A stretch of DNA of 64,000 nucleotides from Vibrio splendidus. Lineage in GTDB: Bacteria > Pseudomonadota > Gammaproteobacteria > Enterobacterales > Vibrionaceae. Position 1 is the stretch's first letter. Every line of letters begins with the position of its first letter. The notes under the pieces are model-generated. The model had not been told where the DNA came from, made no database searches, and was given only the letters and a program-made list of their open reading frames with translations. This document shows, piece after piece, positions 24,572 to 32,612 of this stretch. A program made the translations under genes and the position numbers. The DNA lies in NCBI RefSeq assembly GCF_001557875.1, contig NZ_LNRF01000008.1, forward strand, positions 1 through 64,000. Direction: 5' to 3'.

Positions 24572-26458
24572 TTAAGCAAGCTTAAAAGTGGCCACTTTGT
24601 CACTTAAACCAGCGGCTTGGCTTTTAAGTTCGTTTGACTCAGTTAAGCTGTCCTGTGCACCCACAACCAAGTGGTCAGTGACATCTTTAATGGTCGTAAT
24701 ATTTTGGGTAATTTCACCCGTCACGTGTGTTTGCTCTTCAGCAGCCGTCGCGATTTGAGTCGCCATATCACTGATCAAAGCCACCGCCGAGTTGATCTCT
24801 TCAAGCGCATGCGAAGCTCGGTCGGCATCTTCTACAGAATGTATTGCCAGTTTAGAACTGCTCTCCATCAGCTCAACCGCTTGCGCCGTTGTGCGCTGCA
24901 GGATATCAATCGTTGATTTGATCTCTTCCGTTGAAGAGTGAGTGCGCTGTGAAAGCACACGTACTTCATCAGCAACCACAGCAAAGCCACGACCTTGTTC
25001 ACCAGCACGAGCCGCTTCAATGGCAGCATTCAAAGCAAGCAAGTTAGTTTGTTCTGCAATACCTTGAATCGTTGCGAGTACTGTCGAGATCTCTTGAGCA
25101 TGCTTGTTTAGCTCGCTGATCACGTTACCCGCTTCGTTCACTTCATTGGCTAGGTTATTGATAGAACCTTTAGTGTCGACTACCAGAGCATGACCACTGT
25201 TAGTGCTAGTCGCTGAGTCTTGCGCCGCTTTTGCTGTTTGTTCAGCATGCGAGGCAATCTCTTGAGTTGCACAGGCCATTTCCGTTACCGCCGTTGCCAC
25301 CATAGTGATTTCTTGCTGTTGGTGATTAAGCTCGTCCACAGAACGGTTCGCACGTTGAGCACTTTGCTCTGACTGGCTATTTAGCTGTTCTGATTGCCCA
25401 CGAATATGACCAATCAACTGCTGTAAGCTGCCCACAAAGGTATTAAAGTTATGAGCCAGCTCGCCTACTTCGTCTTGATTTTCAACATGAATACGTTGAG
25501 TTAAATCACCACTACCGTTAGCAATTTGCGCCAATGCTTGAGACACGTGGTTCAGCGGACGGAATAGAATCGTACACAACAGGTTAAACAATATGGTACA
25601 TACGATCACCACAAGTAGTGTCACCAAAACTTGGCCAATCACAGCATCGAATAGCGGTGCTACCAAAGAGTCATGGTTAACAACACTGATAGTAATCAGG
25701 TTAGTTCCATCAATAGCACGCGCATACAAAACATAGTCGCTGCCATTCAACTCTATAGACGTATCTTTGCCGCTAGTTAAAGCCTTTTGTACATCCGCAA
25801 AATCCAACCCAAGTGAGCTGATGTTTTTGTTCAGTAACTTAGTGTCAGGGTGCGTATAAACCGTGCCTTTATTAGTCGCGATGAACATGTAACCTTCACC
25901 AGGAAGAATTACTTGCTCTAGGCTATTAAGAATGTCGGTAATTTCAACATCCGCACCTAACACGACCTGTTGACCATGTAATTGCATGGCAGTACCCAGC
26001 GACACAACATTCGCCCCAGTTGCAGCTGCAACCGTTGGGTTGTCCATAAACACTTTACTTGGGTTTGCTACCGCATTGGTGTACCAACCCCATAGATGTG
26101 GGTCATCATTGCCCGGCGGCAATACCACTCCGTTCGCGTTCTTTTGCGAACCATCAGGAAATGCCAAGAAGACATTATCAAAAGAGGCAGAATCACGAAC
26201 CTGTTTTAGGTGAGTCACCAAGCTTTCTTGTTTAGACTCTTGCGACAAAGAAGTCAGTGCACGTTCTTTGGATAAGATCCAATCCGATACATATTGATTG
26301 TAAGAAGCCGATGCGCCCTCTAAACGCTGTTCAACTTCAATATCTAGTCGTTGCAATGAAGCACGAAAAGACAGTGCCTCGACCAAAATCCCCCCCAGGA
26401 TAATGGCCATACTGGCTGAAATCGCCAGCTTATTTTTAAGCGAGAGTTTCTTGAACAT
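24572..26458 (-). CDS. Methyl-accepting chemotaxis protein with periplasmic Cache domain
   Basis: 628 residues. A first membrane segment (residues about 12-30), a periplasmic double-Cache-like sensor of about 240 residues (DNVFLAFPDGSQKNANG, DPHLWGWYTNAV, GEGYMFIATNKGTVYTHP), a second membrane segment near 275-300, a HAMP domain, and the cytoplasmic signalling coiled coil with the hairpin tip IAEQTNLLALNAAIEAARAGEQGRGFAVVADEVR. It directs chemotaxis through CheA/CheW; the ligand is unknown, many double-Cache receptors of this type bind amino acids. No chemotaxis operon is nearby, so it is an orphan receptor. Confidence 0.95.
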   Translation of the reverse strand: MFKKLSLKNKLAISASMAIILGGILVEALSFRASLQRLDIEVEQRLEGASASYNQYVSDWILSKERALTSLSQESKQESLVTHLKQVRDSASFDNVFLAFPDGSQKNANGVVLPPGNDDPHLWGWYTNAVANPSKVFMDNPTVAAATGANVVSLGTAMQLHGQQVVLGADVEITDILNSLEQVILPGEGYMFIATNKGTVYTHPDTKLLNKNISSLGLDFADVQKALTSGKDTSIELNGSDYVLYARAIDGTNLITISVVNHDSLVAPLFDAVIGQVLVTLLVVIVCTILFNLLCTILFRPLNHVSQALAQIANGSGDLTQRIHVENQDEVGELAHNFNTFVGSLQQLIGHIRGQSEQLNSQSEQSAQRANRSVDELNHQQQEITMVATAVTEMACATQEIASHAEQTAKAAQDSATSTNSGHALVVDTKGSINNLANEVNEAGNVISELNKHAQEISTVLATIQGIAEQTNLLALNAAIEAARAGEQGRGFAVVADEVRVLSQRTHSSTEEIKSTIDILQRTTAQAVELMESSSKLAIHSVEDADRASHALEEINSAVALISDMATQIATAAEEQTHVTGEITQNITTIKDVTDHLVVGAQDSLTESNELKSQAAGLSDKVATFKLA

Positions 26459-26984
26459 AGGAAACCTATAATTTGGAAATAAAAGTCCGTGGCGACAAGT
26501 TTGTTGCCAAAACGGCTTGCAAGCGCGATATATTTTACGCCTTAAAATAAATTAAGAAACCGGCTAACGAATTGAATTATTGATATATGTGAACGAGGGC
26601 ACGTATAGGAGCATATTCATCGAGTAAATATCATCCCCCTCTACGCCAAATGAGATCAGGTAACCTTTTGGCTGCAGCACTTATTGATTGCGCTCTATTT
26701 TCTCGGCATGCTGTAAACCTCAAAATAAAAAGGACTAAACGTATGACGTTCAGTCCTTTTTATTTATCTCAAATCTAACTAAATAGAATCTTCACTTCCT
26801 ATCAAGTCAATATTTATACTCGAATACTTAGATTACTGAAATTCTTTAAATTACTGGCCTCTAAAAGCAGATATTTTTAATGAGTGGACTATTGAACCAT
26901 CGATTATTTATACAGTACGCTTTGTATTTATCAGCCTGTTTTTTGGGGTGTTACCTACAAGAAAAGCCAATCGCTAATAGGCAA
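26459..26984. other. Intergenic region between chemoreceptor and secreted protein genes
   Basis: About 525 bp. It holds the receptor promoter side and the hairpin listed at 26727-26761. A plus-strand frame starting near 26880 runs mostly antisense to the next gene and is not a gene. I see nothing else. Confidence 0.5.
26727..26761. terminator. Bidirectional terminator hairpin
   Basis: AAAAGGACTAAACG pairs with CGTTCAGTCCTTTT around a 5-base loop with one mismatch. It lies 220 bp beyond the stop of the minus-strand secreted protein gene, and is the nearest terminator for it. Confidence 0.75.
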
Positions 26985-27659
26985 CTATTTTTTACTATTC
27001 GTCAAAGAAAGCTTGTAACCCAAATATTGAACATTCACATCAGCATAACCCAACGTAACGGCCTCAAATTGGTGGCTAAGCTCTTTCGCGTGTTGTGCAT
27101 CCTTAGCAATAAAAGAAACCGAATACACAGGTCGGACAACATGATTCTCAAGTTTTTGCGAATCAATATATGAAGATGTTACCAGCCCTGCTTGGTTAAG
27201 GCTGATCACTCTTTGCAAATCAATACTCAATACACGGTCGATTTCAAGAGCTTCAATTCCCTGTTTCCAAGTGATTGTGACGCCATAGTTATTATAATCT
27301 GGTGTATTGTCTAACCACTTAGAACCGAGTGGAGTAATTTTGGCGATATTAACCAAATCCTTCTTATACAGAGGTAAATGAGCCAATTTATCTTGTACTT
27401 GTTGAGGGTCATTCGCCTCTATAACAAAACGCAGTAACTGTACTGAACGACCATCAACCTCACTACGTGATACATACATATCTTTTATTTCACCTCGGTC
27501 AATCAGTTTACTAAATTCAGCTTTTTGCTCTGGCATATTATCGAGAACTTGCTCCAGATTGTTTGTATTCCACTCAAGTTCAACGGCATAGTCTGCTGCG
27601 CTAATGAAAGTGGAAAAAAAGATTGAAGCGGCAAGTGTTGCCAATGTAATAATTTTCAT
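26985..27659 (-). CDS. Secreted protein of unknown function with two tandem alpha/beta repeats
   Basis: 224 residues with a signal peptide (MKIITLATLAASIFFSTFISA). The mature part is two copies of about 95 residues. Each begins with a strand (YAVELEW at 24, YGVTITW at about 124), then a helix, LIDRGEIKDMYV or LNQAGLVTSSYI, a strand (LLRFVIEANDPQQ or VYSVSFIAKDAQH), a helix, and a last strand ending in PLG or YLG. The pattern resembles ferredoxin-like dimeric alpha/beta folds of the muconolactone-isomerase/YCII kind, fused in tandem and exported. I do not recognise the family. The next gene upstream on the same strand encodes a cytochrome c'. Confidence 0.75.
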   Translation of the reverse strand: MKIITLATLAASIFFSTFISAADYAVELEWNTNNLEQVLDNMPEQKAEFSKLIDRGEIKDMYVSRSEVDGRSVQLLRFVIEANDPQQVQDKLAHLPLYKKDLVNIAKITPLGSKWLDNTPDYNNYGVTITWKQGIEALEIDRVLSIDLQRVISLNQAGLVTSSYIDSQKLENHVVRPVYSVSFIAKDAQHAKELSHQFEAVTLGYADVNVQYLGYKLSLTNSKK

Positions 27660-27752
27660 ATTTTGTTCCTTCTTTTGGCTAATAAGGCTTGGACGAATAA
27701 ATGTGTTTGGTTAGATTCATTCGATTAAGTTAATTGAGCGGTTTAACCCGTG

Positions 27753-28214
27753 TTACCAACGTGATCGGTATGAGCGATGGCAGCTCTTGCAAGTATCTTG
27801 TGCTGCTTCTAATCCTGATTCCGCAAGCGATACATCACCTTGTTGACTGCCTTGGAAAAGCTCCTGAAAGCCCTGGTCCATTTGTGTTAACAGACGATTG
27901 AATTTTTCAGGTTGGCTCCAAACACTCTCTTTTGCTTTACTCCCCTCGTGACTGCCTTCCGGAAATAACGTCAGCAATGATTGGCTGTGAGCCGTTAGCT
28001 CTAAGCTCGTTTCCTCTAGTGTCTGCCAATTCGTATCATTGCCATCTAAAGTGTCGCCGGCTTTCTCTATTAAAGTTTCGATTTGCGTAAATGCGTGTTG
28101 ACGCTGTTCAATTTTGTTTGAGTAAACGGGTAAATCGTCGCCTTGTTCAGCGATAGCATAGGTACTGAGCAGAACTGTTGTAGTACACAGTAGGCCCGTC
28201 ATTATCTTGTTCAT
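27753..28214 (-). CDS. Periplasmic cytochrome c' / c-556 family protein
   Basis: 153 residues from an ATG preceded by GGAGAGAGAT; the frame is open further upstream but that part crosses the promoter and operator. A signal peptide (IMTGLLCTTTVLLSTYAIA) precedes a four-helix protein with the heme site at the very end, CKSCHRSYRSRW, as in cytochrome c' (high-spin, binds NO or CO). It is divergent from a membrane cytochrome b gene; such pairs are common and the b-type protein may reduce this one. The 48-bp inverted repeat lies in the shared promoter. Confidence 0.87.
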   Translation of the reverse strand: MNKIMTGLLCTTTVLLSTYAIAEQGDDLPVYSNKIEQRQHAFTQIETLIEKAGDTLDGNDTNWQTLEETSLELTAHSQSLLTLFPEGSHEGSKAKESVWSQPEKFNRLLTQMDQGFQELFQGSQQGDVSLAESGLEAAQDTCKSCHRSYRSRW

Positions 28215-28292
28215 ATCTCTCTCCGCTACGTTTAGCTTTTGTTGTCTAGTTTCGATGGTTTGTTTCGATGTAGTGTCTTGCTTCGATGAATG

Positions 28293-28340
28293 TAATTTAC
28301 ACAACAATAGTTGCGCACGCAATTATTGCTGTGTAAATTA
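28293..28340. promoter_or_regulatory. 48-bp near-perfect inverted repeat in the cytochrome c'/cytochrome b promoter
   Basis: The two 23-bp arms (28293-28315 and 28318-28340) are complementary at 21 of 23 positions around a central CA. The outer parts read TAATTTACACA and TGTGTAAATTA, the inner parts TTGCG and CGCAA. It is centred about 100 bp from the cytochrome c' start and 76 bp from the cytochrome b start. A MarR-family gene ends the plus-strand operon, so this is probably its operator; MarR proteins bind palindromes of 16-20 bp, so two dimers could bind here. Confidence 0.8.
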
Positions 28341-28392
28341 ATGCAAATCAAATTGATGCTAAGTAAATAAATACAACAGAGAGAATGACGTT

Positions 28393-29016
28393 ATGAAAAT
28401 TTGGGATCTATCAACTCGCCTATACCACTGGGCTCAAGCAGCGCTTTTCATCGGGTTAATGGCGTCTGGCATTTCAGGCAATGGCCCCCACGTTCAACTA
28501 GGGCTAGCACTGATTACCTTAATCATCTGGAGATTAATTTGGGGATGGGTTGGTAGCGAAACGAGCAGATTCAGACAATTTTTACGATCCCCAAAATCAG
28601 TGGTTCGCTATTTACTAGGAAAAGAAAATGCTAAACCTGGCCACAATCCTGCTGGGGGTTGGATGGTTGTGACACTGCTATCAACTTTATTCATTCAATG
28701 TATTTCTGGCTTAGCTTTAGCAGGCCTTCTTGATCGCTTACCCTATGCAAGTATCTGGTTGAATGATTCAGTGTTTACCTTGCTAGAAAACATCCACCTA
28801 GCCATGGTAAAAGTGCTCCCGGCGCTGGTTGCCGTACACCTCTTTGCCGTTCTGGTCTACAAATTACGTTCAAAGCCATTAACTTGGGCAATGGTCACTG
28901 GTTTTCAAACACGAATGCAATTTGATGACCGCGTAGCATTTGTTTCGCAATGGCGCGCGTTGTCCGTACTTGCTTTAGCTGCACTGCTTACCGTTACTCT
29001 GGTTGTATTAGCATAA
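28393..29016 (+). CDS. Di-heme cytochrome b561-type membrane protein
   Basis: 207 residues of the bacterial cytochrome b561 / Ni-Fe hydrogenase cytochrome b group. It begins MKIWDLSTRLYHWAQAALFIG, with His 12 as a likely heme ligand, and has four membrane helices; further His in NIHLAMVKVLPALVAVHLFAV. It passes electrons between the quinone pool and periplasmic cytochromes. The divergent cytochrome c' is the likely partner. The MarR regulator follows in the same direction 38 bp later. Confidence 0.9.
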   Translation: MKIWDLSTRLYHWAQAALFIGLMASGISGNGPHVQLGLALITLIIWRLIWGWVGSETSRFRQFLRSPKSVVRYLLGKENAKPGHNPAGGWMVVTLLSTLFIQCISGLALAGLLDRLPYASIWLNDSVFTLLENIHLAMVKVLPALVAVHLFAVLVYKLRSKPLTWAMVTGFQTRMQFDDRVAFVSQWRALSVLALAALLTVTLVVLA

Positions 29017-29054
29017 ATAAAAATAGGTGTAATTTGGTACACCGGAATGAATTA

Positions 29055-29483
29055 ATGACTGAAGTACTTGATAGAGAGCACACCGCTTGTTGGTTGATCC
29101 ATGTAATCGCAAACAGCACAGCAAAGAGATTTGACTTTGAGCTTAAAAAGCATGGATTGACTGTCGCGCTTTGGCCCACCTTGATGTGTTTATGGGAACA
29201 AGAAGGAATAACTCAACGAGCAATAGCTCAGAAATCCAAGGTAGAAAACTCGACCACAACTCGAACCTTGAATAAGCTCGAACGTCTTGGCTTGATTGAA
29301 CGACGACCCGCCCCAAGTAGCCGTCGCTCTTTCAATATTTATTTAACAGAGAACGGGCGGACGATCCAAGACGATCTTTTACCTCTCCCAGTTCATGTCA
29401 ATCAAGAATACTTAAACATACTAGAGCCGGATGAACGAAAAGAGATCAGCCATCTGCTTAAAAAAATAGTATCTCGAATATAG
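29055..29483 (+). CDS. MarR-family transcriptional regulator
   Basis: 142 residues from the ATG; the open frame extends upstream into the cytochrome b gene. The winged helix is clear: GLTVALWPTLMCLWEQEGITQRAIAQKSKVENSTTTRTLNKLERLGLIERRPAPSSRR is split into helices 2-4 and the wing. MarR proteins usually repress and are released by phenolic or oxidised ligands. It is the last gene of the cytochrome b transcript; the 48-bp palindrome upstream is its best candidate site. Confidence 0.9.
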   Translation: MTEVLDREHTACWLIHVIANSTAKRFDFELKKHGLTVALWPTLMCLWEQEGITQRAIAQKSKVENSTTTRTLNKLERLGLIERRPAPSSRRSFNIYLTENGRTIQDDLLPLPVHVNQEYLNILEPDERKEISHLLKKIVSRI

Positions 29484-29698
29484 CGCAATTAACCAAAACG
29501 CAGCGAAACCATGATATCAAGCTGCTAAGAGGCTGATAAATAGGACAAGTAAAGTCCTGAATCGAACGTCAGATAGGCTCAGAGATGTCGTTGATGTCAC
29601 ATGTCGTTACACTGCATGATACCTTAAGGCTTTACATCTTGGGCGAGGTAAACAACAATCCCTGAGAATAAATCCATAACATAATGTATTTAGAAATT

Positions 29699-30394
29699 AT
29701 GAGTAGCACAGAAAATAAAAAATCGAGTCCTCTTTTTGAAGTCGTCTTTAACGTCCTTCTTCCTTCATTCATCTTAATGAAATTCAGTGGAGATGAGCAC
29801 CTAGGAACCGGCTTAGCTTTGCTTGTTGCCCTTGCCTTCCCTATTGCTTATGGTGGTATGGAGTTAATCCGCAATAAGAAGTTCAACTTCATCGCTGCGC
29901 TCGGCTTTGTCAGCGTGCTATTAACGGGCGGTATTGGTTTCTTCGAACTAGACACTCGTTGGTTAGCACTAAAAGAAGCATTAATCCCTGGTTTAATTGG
30001 TTTAGCGGTTCTTGGCTCAACCTTCACCCGCTATCCGTTTATTCAGAAAGTTATCTTCACACCAGCTCTGTTAAATATCTCTCTTATCGAAGAGCGTTTA
30101 CGACAGTTCGGTAAGCAGGCGCAGTTCGACCGTTGCTTAATGACATCAAACTACCTATTCGCGAGTACTTTCGCATTTTCTTCAGCTATGAACTACTTCC
30201 TAGCGACTTGGATTGTAACCAGCCCTGCTGGCACCGCTGCCTTTAATGAAGAACTTGGTAAGCTGACACTTTACAGCTACCCAGCAATCGCCATCCCAAG
30301 CATGCTGATGATGTTAGGTATTTTCTACTACATTTGGCGTCAAGTTCGCACGATGACATCACTAGAGACAGAACAAATTTTTATTACCAAATAG
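29699..30394 (+). CDS. VC0807-family inner membrane protein
   Basis: About 231 residues with six hydrophobic helices (EVVFNVLLPSFILMKFSG, TGLALLVALAFPIAYGG, NFIAALGFVSVLLTGGIGFFEL, and three more). I recognise it as the family named after V. cholerae VC0807, sometimes labelled MFS-like, without known function. Two ATG starts are possible, at 29684 and 29699; neither has a strong ribosome site, and I take the second. It is a single gene closed by a strong terminator. Confidence 0.75.
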   Translation: MSSTENKKSSPLFEVVFNVLLPSFILMKFSGDEHLGTGLALLVALAFPIAYGGMELIRNKKFNFIAALGFVSVLLTGGIGFFELDTRWLALKEALIPGLIGLAVLGSTFTRYPFIQKVIFTPALLNISLIEERLRQFGKQAQFDRCLMTSNYLFASTFAFSSAMNYFLATWIVTSPAGTAAFNEELGKLTLYSYPAIAIPSMLMMLGIFYYIWRQVRTMTSLETEQIFITK

Positions 30395-30423
30395 TTCTGA
30401 ATTAATAAATCACTCTGACCACA

Positions 30424-30453
30424 AGAAGCCCAGCAATTAAGCTGGGCTTCTTT
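30424..30453 (+). terminator. Rho-independent terminator after the VC0807-family gene
   Basis: AGAAGCCCAGC / GCTGGGCTTCT is an 11-bp stem with an 8-base loop, followed by TTGTTTTT. Confidence 0.9.
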
Positions 30454-30591
30454 GTTTTTACTGTTTCGTTTGTCAACGTGATAGGTGACAGCCTCGATTT
30501 GGATTATGAATCGATCGGGCAATCCTAACGCTCTTTTCTCAAGAAGTTTTGGGCAACATGTCTATAAATCAATAATAATCAATGAATTGCA

Positions 30592-30620
30592 TTGATTGAA
30601 CCGACAGATGCTTTTATAGT
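30592..30620 (+). promoter_or_regulatory. Predicted sigma-70 promoter of the HU gene
   Basis: TTGATT and TATAGT are separated by 17 bp, close to the consensus. The start would be near 30627, giving a leader of about 120 bases before the HU start codon. No other gene reads from here. Confidence 0.6.
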
Positions 30621-30746
30621 CAATTCTGTTGGTTACTTTACAAAGCTCTACCCAATCACTGACATTATTTCAGTTGCTGTTGATAAGATCGCATAAGCTA
30701 GGTGCTAAAGGTAGACGCCAGCCGTACTCAATAAGGAATATAGATT

Positions 30747-31022
30747 ATGAACAAATCTCAATTAGTTGAACACATCGCGACATCTGCAGACATCTCAAAA
30801 GACCAAGCAGGCACAGCACTAAATGCGCTAGTTGAAGGTATCTCTACTTCGCTTGCTAACGGTGATGACGTATCGATCCTTGGATTTGGTAGCTTTAAAG
30901 TTAACTCTCGAGCTGCTCGCACTGGTCGTAACCCGCGAACCGGAGAAGAGATTCAGATTGCTGCATCAAAGACGCCAGCATTTAAAGCGGGCAAGGCACT
31001 AAAAGAGACGTGCAACCTGTAA
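30747..31022 (+). CDS. HU-family DNA-binding protein
   Basis: 91 residues, the length of HU subunits, with the family signature GFGSFKVNSRAARTGRNPRTG and the N-terminal MNKSQLVEHIATSADISK. It bends DNA in the nucleoid. The main HupA and HupB of Vibrio are expected elsewhere, and this copy diverges toward the C-terminus (KALKETCNL in place of the usual ALKDAVN), including a Cys, so I call it an extra HU paralogue. The start has AAGGAAT upstream. A small basic protein gene follows 25 bp later and is probably co-transcribed. Confidence 0.87.
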   Translation: MNKSQLVEHIATSADISKDQAGTALNALVEGISTSLANGDDVSILGFGSFKVNSRAARTGRNPRTGEEIQIAASKTPAFKAGKALKETCNL

Positions 31023-31047
31023 CACAGAAAACACAAGGAAGGTTACG

Positions 31048-31191
31048 ATGACGACTAAGGAAAAAGCGAAAACGAGCCGAAGTAAAAAAGCAGGTAAGTC
31101 GACTAAAGCGCAAGCCGAAACGCCTAAGACTCGTCAACGCATCGAAGAGCTTCTCGAAGAGCGTGAACTGGCCAAACTGTTAGAGCTATAG
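31048..31191 (+). CDS. 47-residue basic protein (PA3496-like)
   Basis: A 47-codon frame starts with ATG 4 bp after AAGGAAGG and ends with TAG. The first half is Lys/Ser/Thr-rich and disordered; the second half is TPKTRQRIEELLEERELAK followed by a short Leu-rich end, an amphipathic helix. The arrangement resembles the small PA3496-type proteins described as putative envelope integrity factors, from memory. It follows the HU gene by 25 bp and a terminator comes 55 bp after its stop. Confidence 0.75.
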   Translation: MTTKEKAKTSRSKKAGKSTKAQAETPKTRQRIEELLEERELAKLLEL

Positions 31192-31246
31192 TTTCTGTAA
31201 GAACTAAAGTTTAGGTTTAAGCAAAGTGATAGTTTGTTATCGTTCT

Positions 31247-31277
31247 AATGCCACTGCACATTTGTAGTGGCATTTTT
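31247..31277 (+). terminator. Rho-independent terminator after the HU/47-residue operon
   Basis: AATGCCACT / AGTGGCATT is a 9-bp stem with a 10-base loop followed by TTTG. Confidence 0.85.
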
Positions 31278-31507
31278 GATTTAGGAGCAAGCGCCTCCAA
31301 TAAATAACATTGATACCTATACCCCTCCCCACTAAAGCGACAAACACATCTGCCCAAAATCTGAACGCTAAGTAACTGATTGAGTTACATAGCTATACTT
31401 ACCCAAATCACCTTTTTCACTATCATCATTTTCTTGTTATTGGTGAGATTATTGGAAGGGTTCATGACACGACTGTGTTCGAGCAATCCTTCTTCTTTGA
31501 GGTGATT

Positions 31508-32392
31508 ATGAATGTCGTTCGCATGGGGATTGAAGCAAATACCCATAAAAATAAGGGTAAGTACAAAGCGATAGTTAAGTTTACTATTCGTGCCCTGTTT
31601 TATTATTCAGCTACTCGCAAAATGAGTGATAATTTCAACTCTGAAGAGAGAAAGTTGTTATTTATCAAGCAACCCAACTTCCTTTCCAAATTTGTCACTC
31701 CCTACTTATGTACTGGCTTTAGCAATAAAGAAAAGATCGATATCTTATCCAAACACTACGACTGGTTTGAAAACACCTTCGCAACAGAAGCTAGACACCA
31801 AATCTATAACGAAAGACTCAATCTTCTAAAACTTGAGGTAGATGACAACGTTTATCTGGTTAATCTCAGCTTCGAAAGAAACGCGAGAAAAGAAGGTGAA
31901 CTGACAATTTCATTGACCAATTCTCAACTCGAAAAAATGTATACCATTTCGTTTACTGTTTTCAACAACAACATCTACATCGGCGGTATACAGGGTGGCG
32001 CCAATGACAATGGATTTAGCCGCACATTCACCAAAGCTTTTTACGGTTTAAGACCTAAATCTTTCATGGTAGAAACGCTACGACTGCTCGCTATTAACTT
32101 GGGTATCGACAATATCTATGCGGTAAAAGAATCTGGTCATGTGTCGAACTCATTACGCTACGGTAAGAAAAACAAAGACATCAGCCTTAAATACAACAGT
32201 CTGTGGGAAGAGCACGATGGAAAGGTGCATGATGACTATTTTTATCGTCTCCCGACAAACCCGAACAGGAAAGATCTTGAAGCTCTAAAACGTCAAAAGC
32301 GTAAGTTGTATCGCGAGCGCTATGCGTGGCTAGATCAGTATGAACAAGATCTAAAGAACGAAATGAGCCGTTACGCCCCCCTTCATATGTAG
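31508..32392 (+). CDS. VirK/YbjX (DUF535) family protein
   Basis: 294 residues from an ATG preceded by the strong ribosome site GAGGTGA; a GTG eleven codons earlier has none. Conserved pieces of the family are ENTFATEARHQIY, YTISFTVFNNNIYIGGIQGG, LRPKSFMVETLRLLA, IYAVKESGHVSNSLRY and LPTNPNRKDLE. Family members (Shigella VirK, Salmonella/E. coli YbjX) affect envelope stability and resistance to antimicrobial peptides; the biochemical role is unknown. Single gene with a terminator behind it. Confidence 0.87.
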   Translation: MNVVRMGIEANTHKNKGKYKAIVKFTIRALFYYSATRKMSDNFNSEERKLLFIKQPNFLSKFVTPYLCTGFSNKEKIDILSKHYDWFENTFATEARHQIYNERLNLLKLEVDDNVYLVNLSFERNARKEGELTISLTNSQLEKMYTISFTVFNNNIYIGGIQGGANDNGFSRTFTKAFYGLRPKSFMVETLRLLAINLGIDNIYAVKESGHVSNSLRYGKKNKDISLKYNSLWEEHDGKVHDDYFYRLPTNPNRKDLEALKRQKRKLYRERYAWLDQYEQDLKNEMSRYAPLHM

Positions 32393-32502
32393 TACCAACA
32401 ATTGAACTAGCGTCGGCCAGTTAATTTAGCGCAGTGACTTAACCCGGCATCTGATCTGGCTGTTAAGATACCCCGTCCAAGTAAGCTCAACCGACCAAAA
32501 AC

Positions 32503-32530
32503 ATAAAACCTCGCAATTGCGAGGTTTTAT
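32503..32530. terminator. Bidirectional terminator between VirK/YbjX and Aer-like genes
   Basis: ATAAAACCTCGCAATTGCGAGGTTTTAT is a perfect palindrome with 12-bp arms; A-rich left and T-rich right. It serves both convergent genes. The sequence is over twenty bases only in total; its arms are AAAACCTCGC and GCGAGGTTTT. Confidence 0.9.
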
Positions 32531-32612
32531 ATTTGCGCCCAAAGCTAAAACTAGTTCAAATCTCAATTCACAGTTTAGCCTCTCGTCAAAATAGCGAGTC
32601 ACTCTATTGAGT

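Noticed and set aside
26880..27173. 97-codon plus-strand frame before and within the secreted protein gene
   Set aside because: Mostly antisense to the tandem-domain protein, with no ribosome site.
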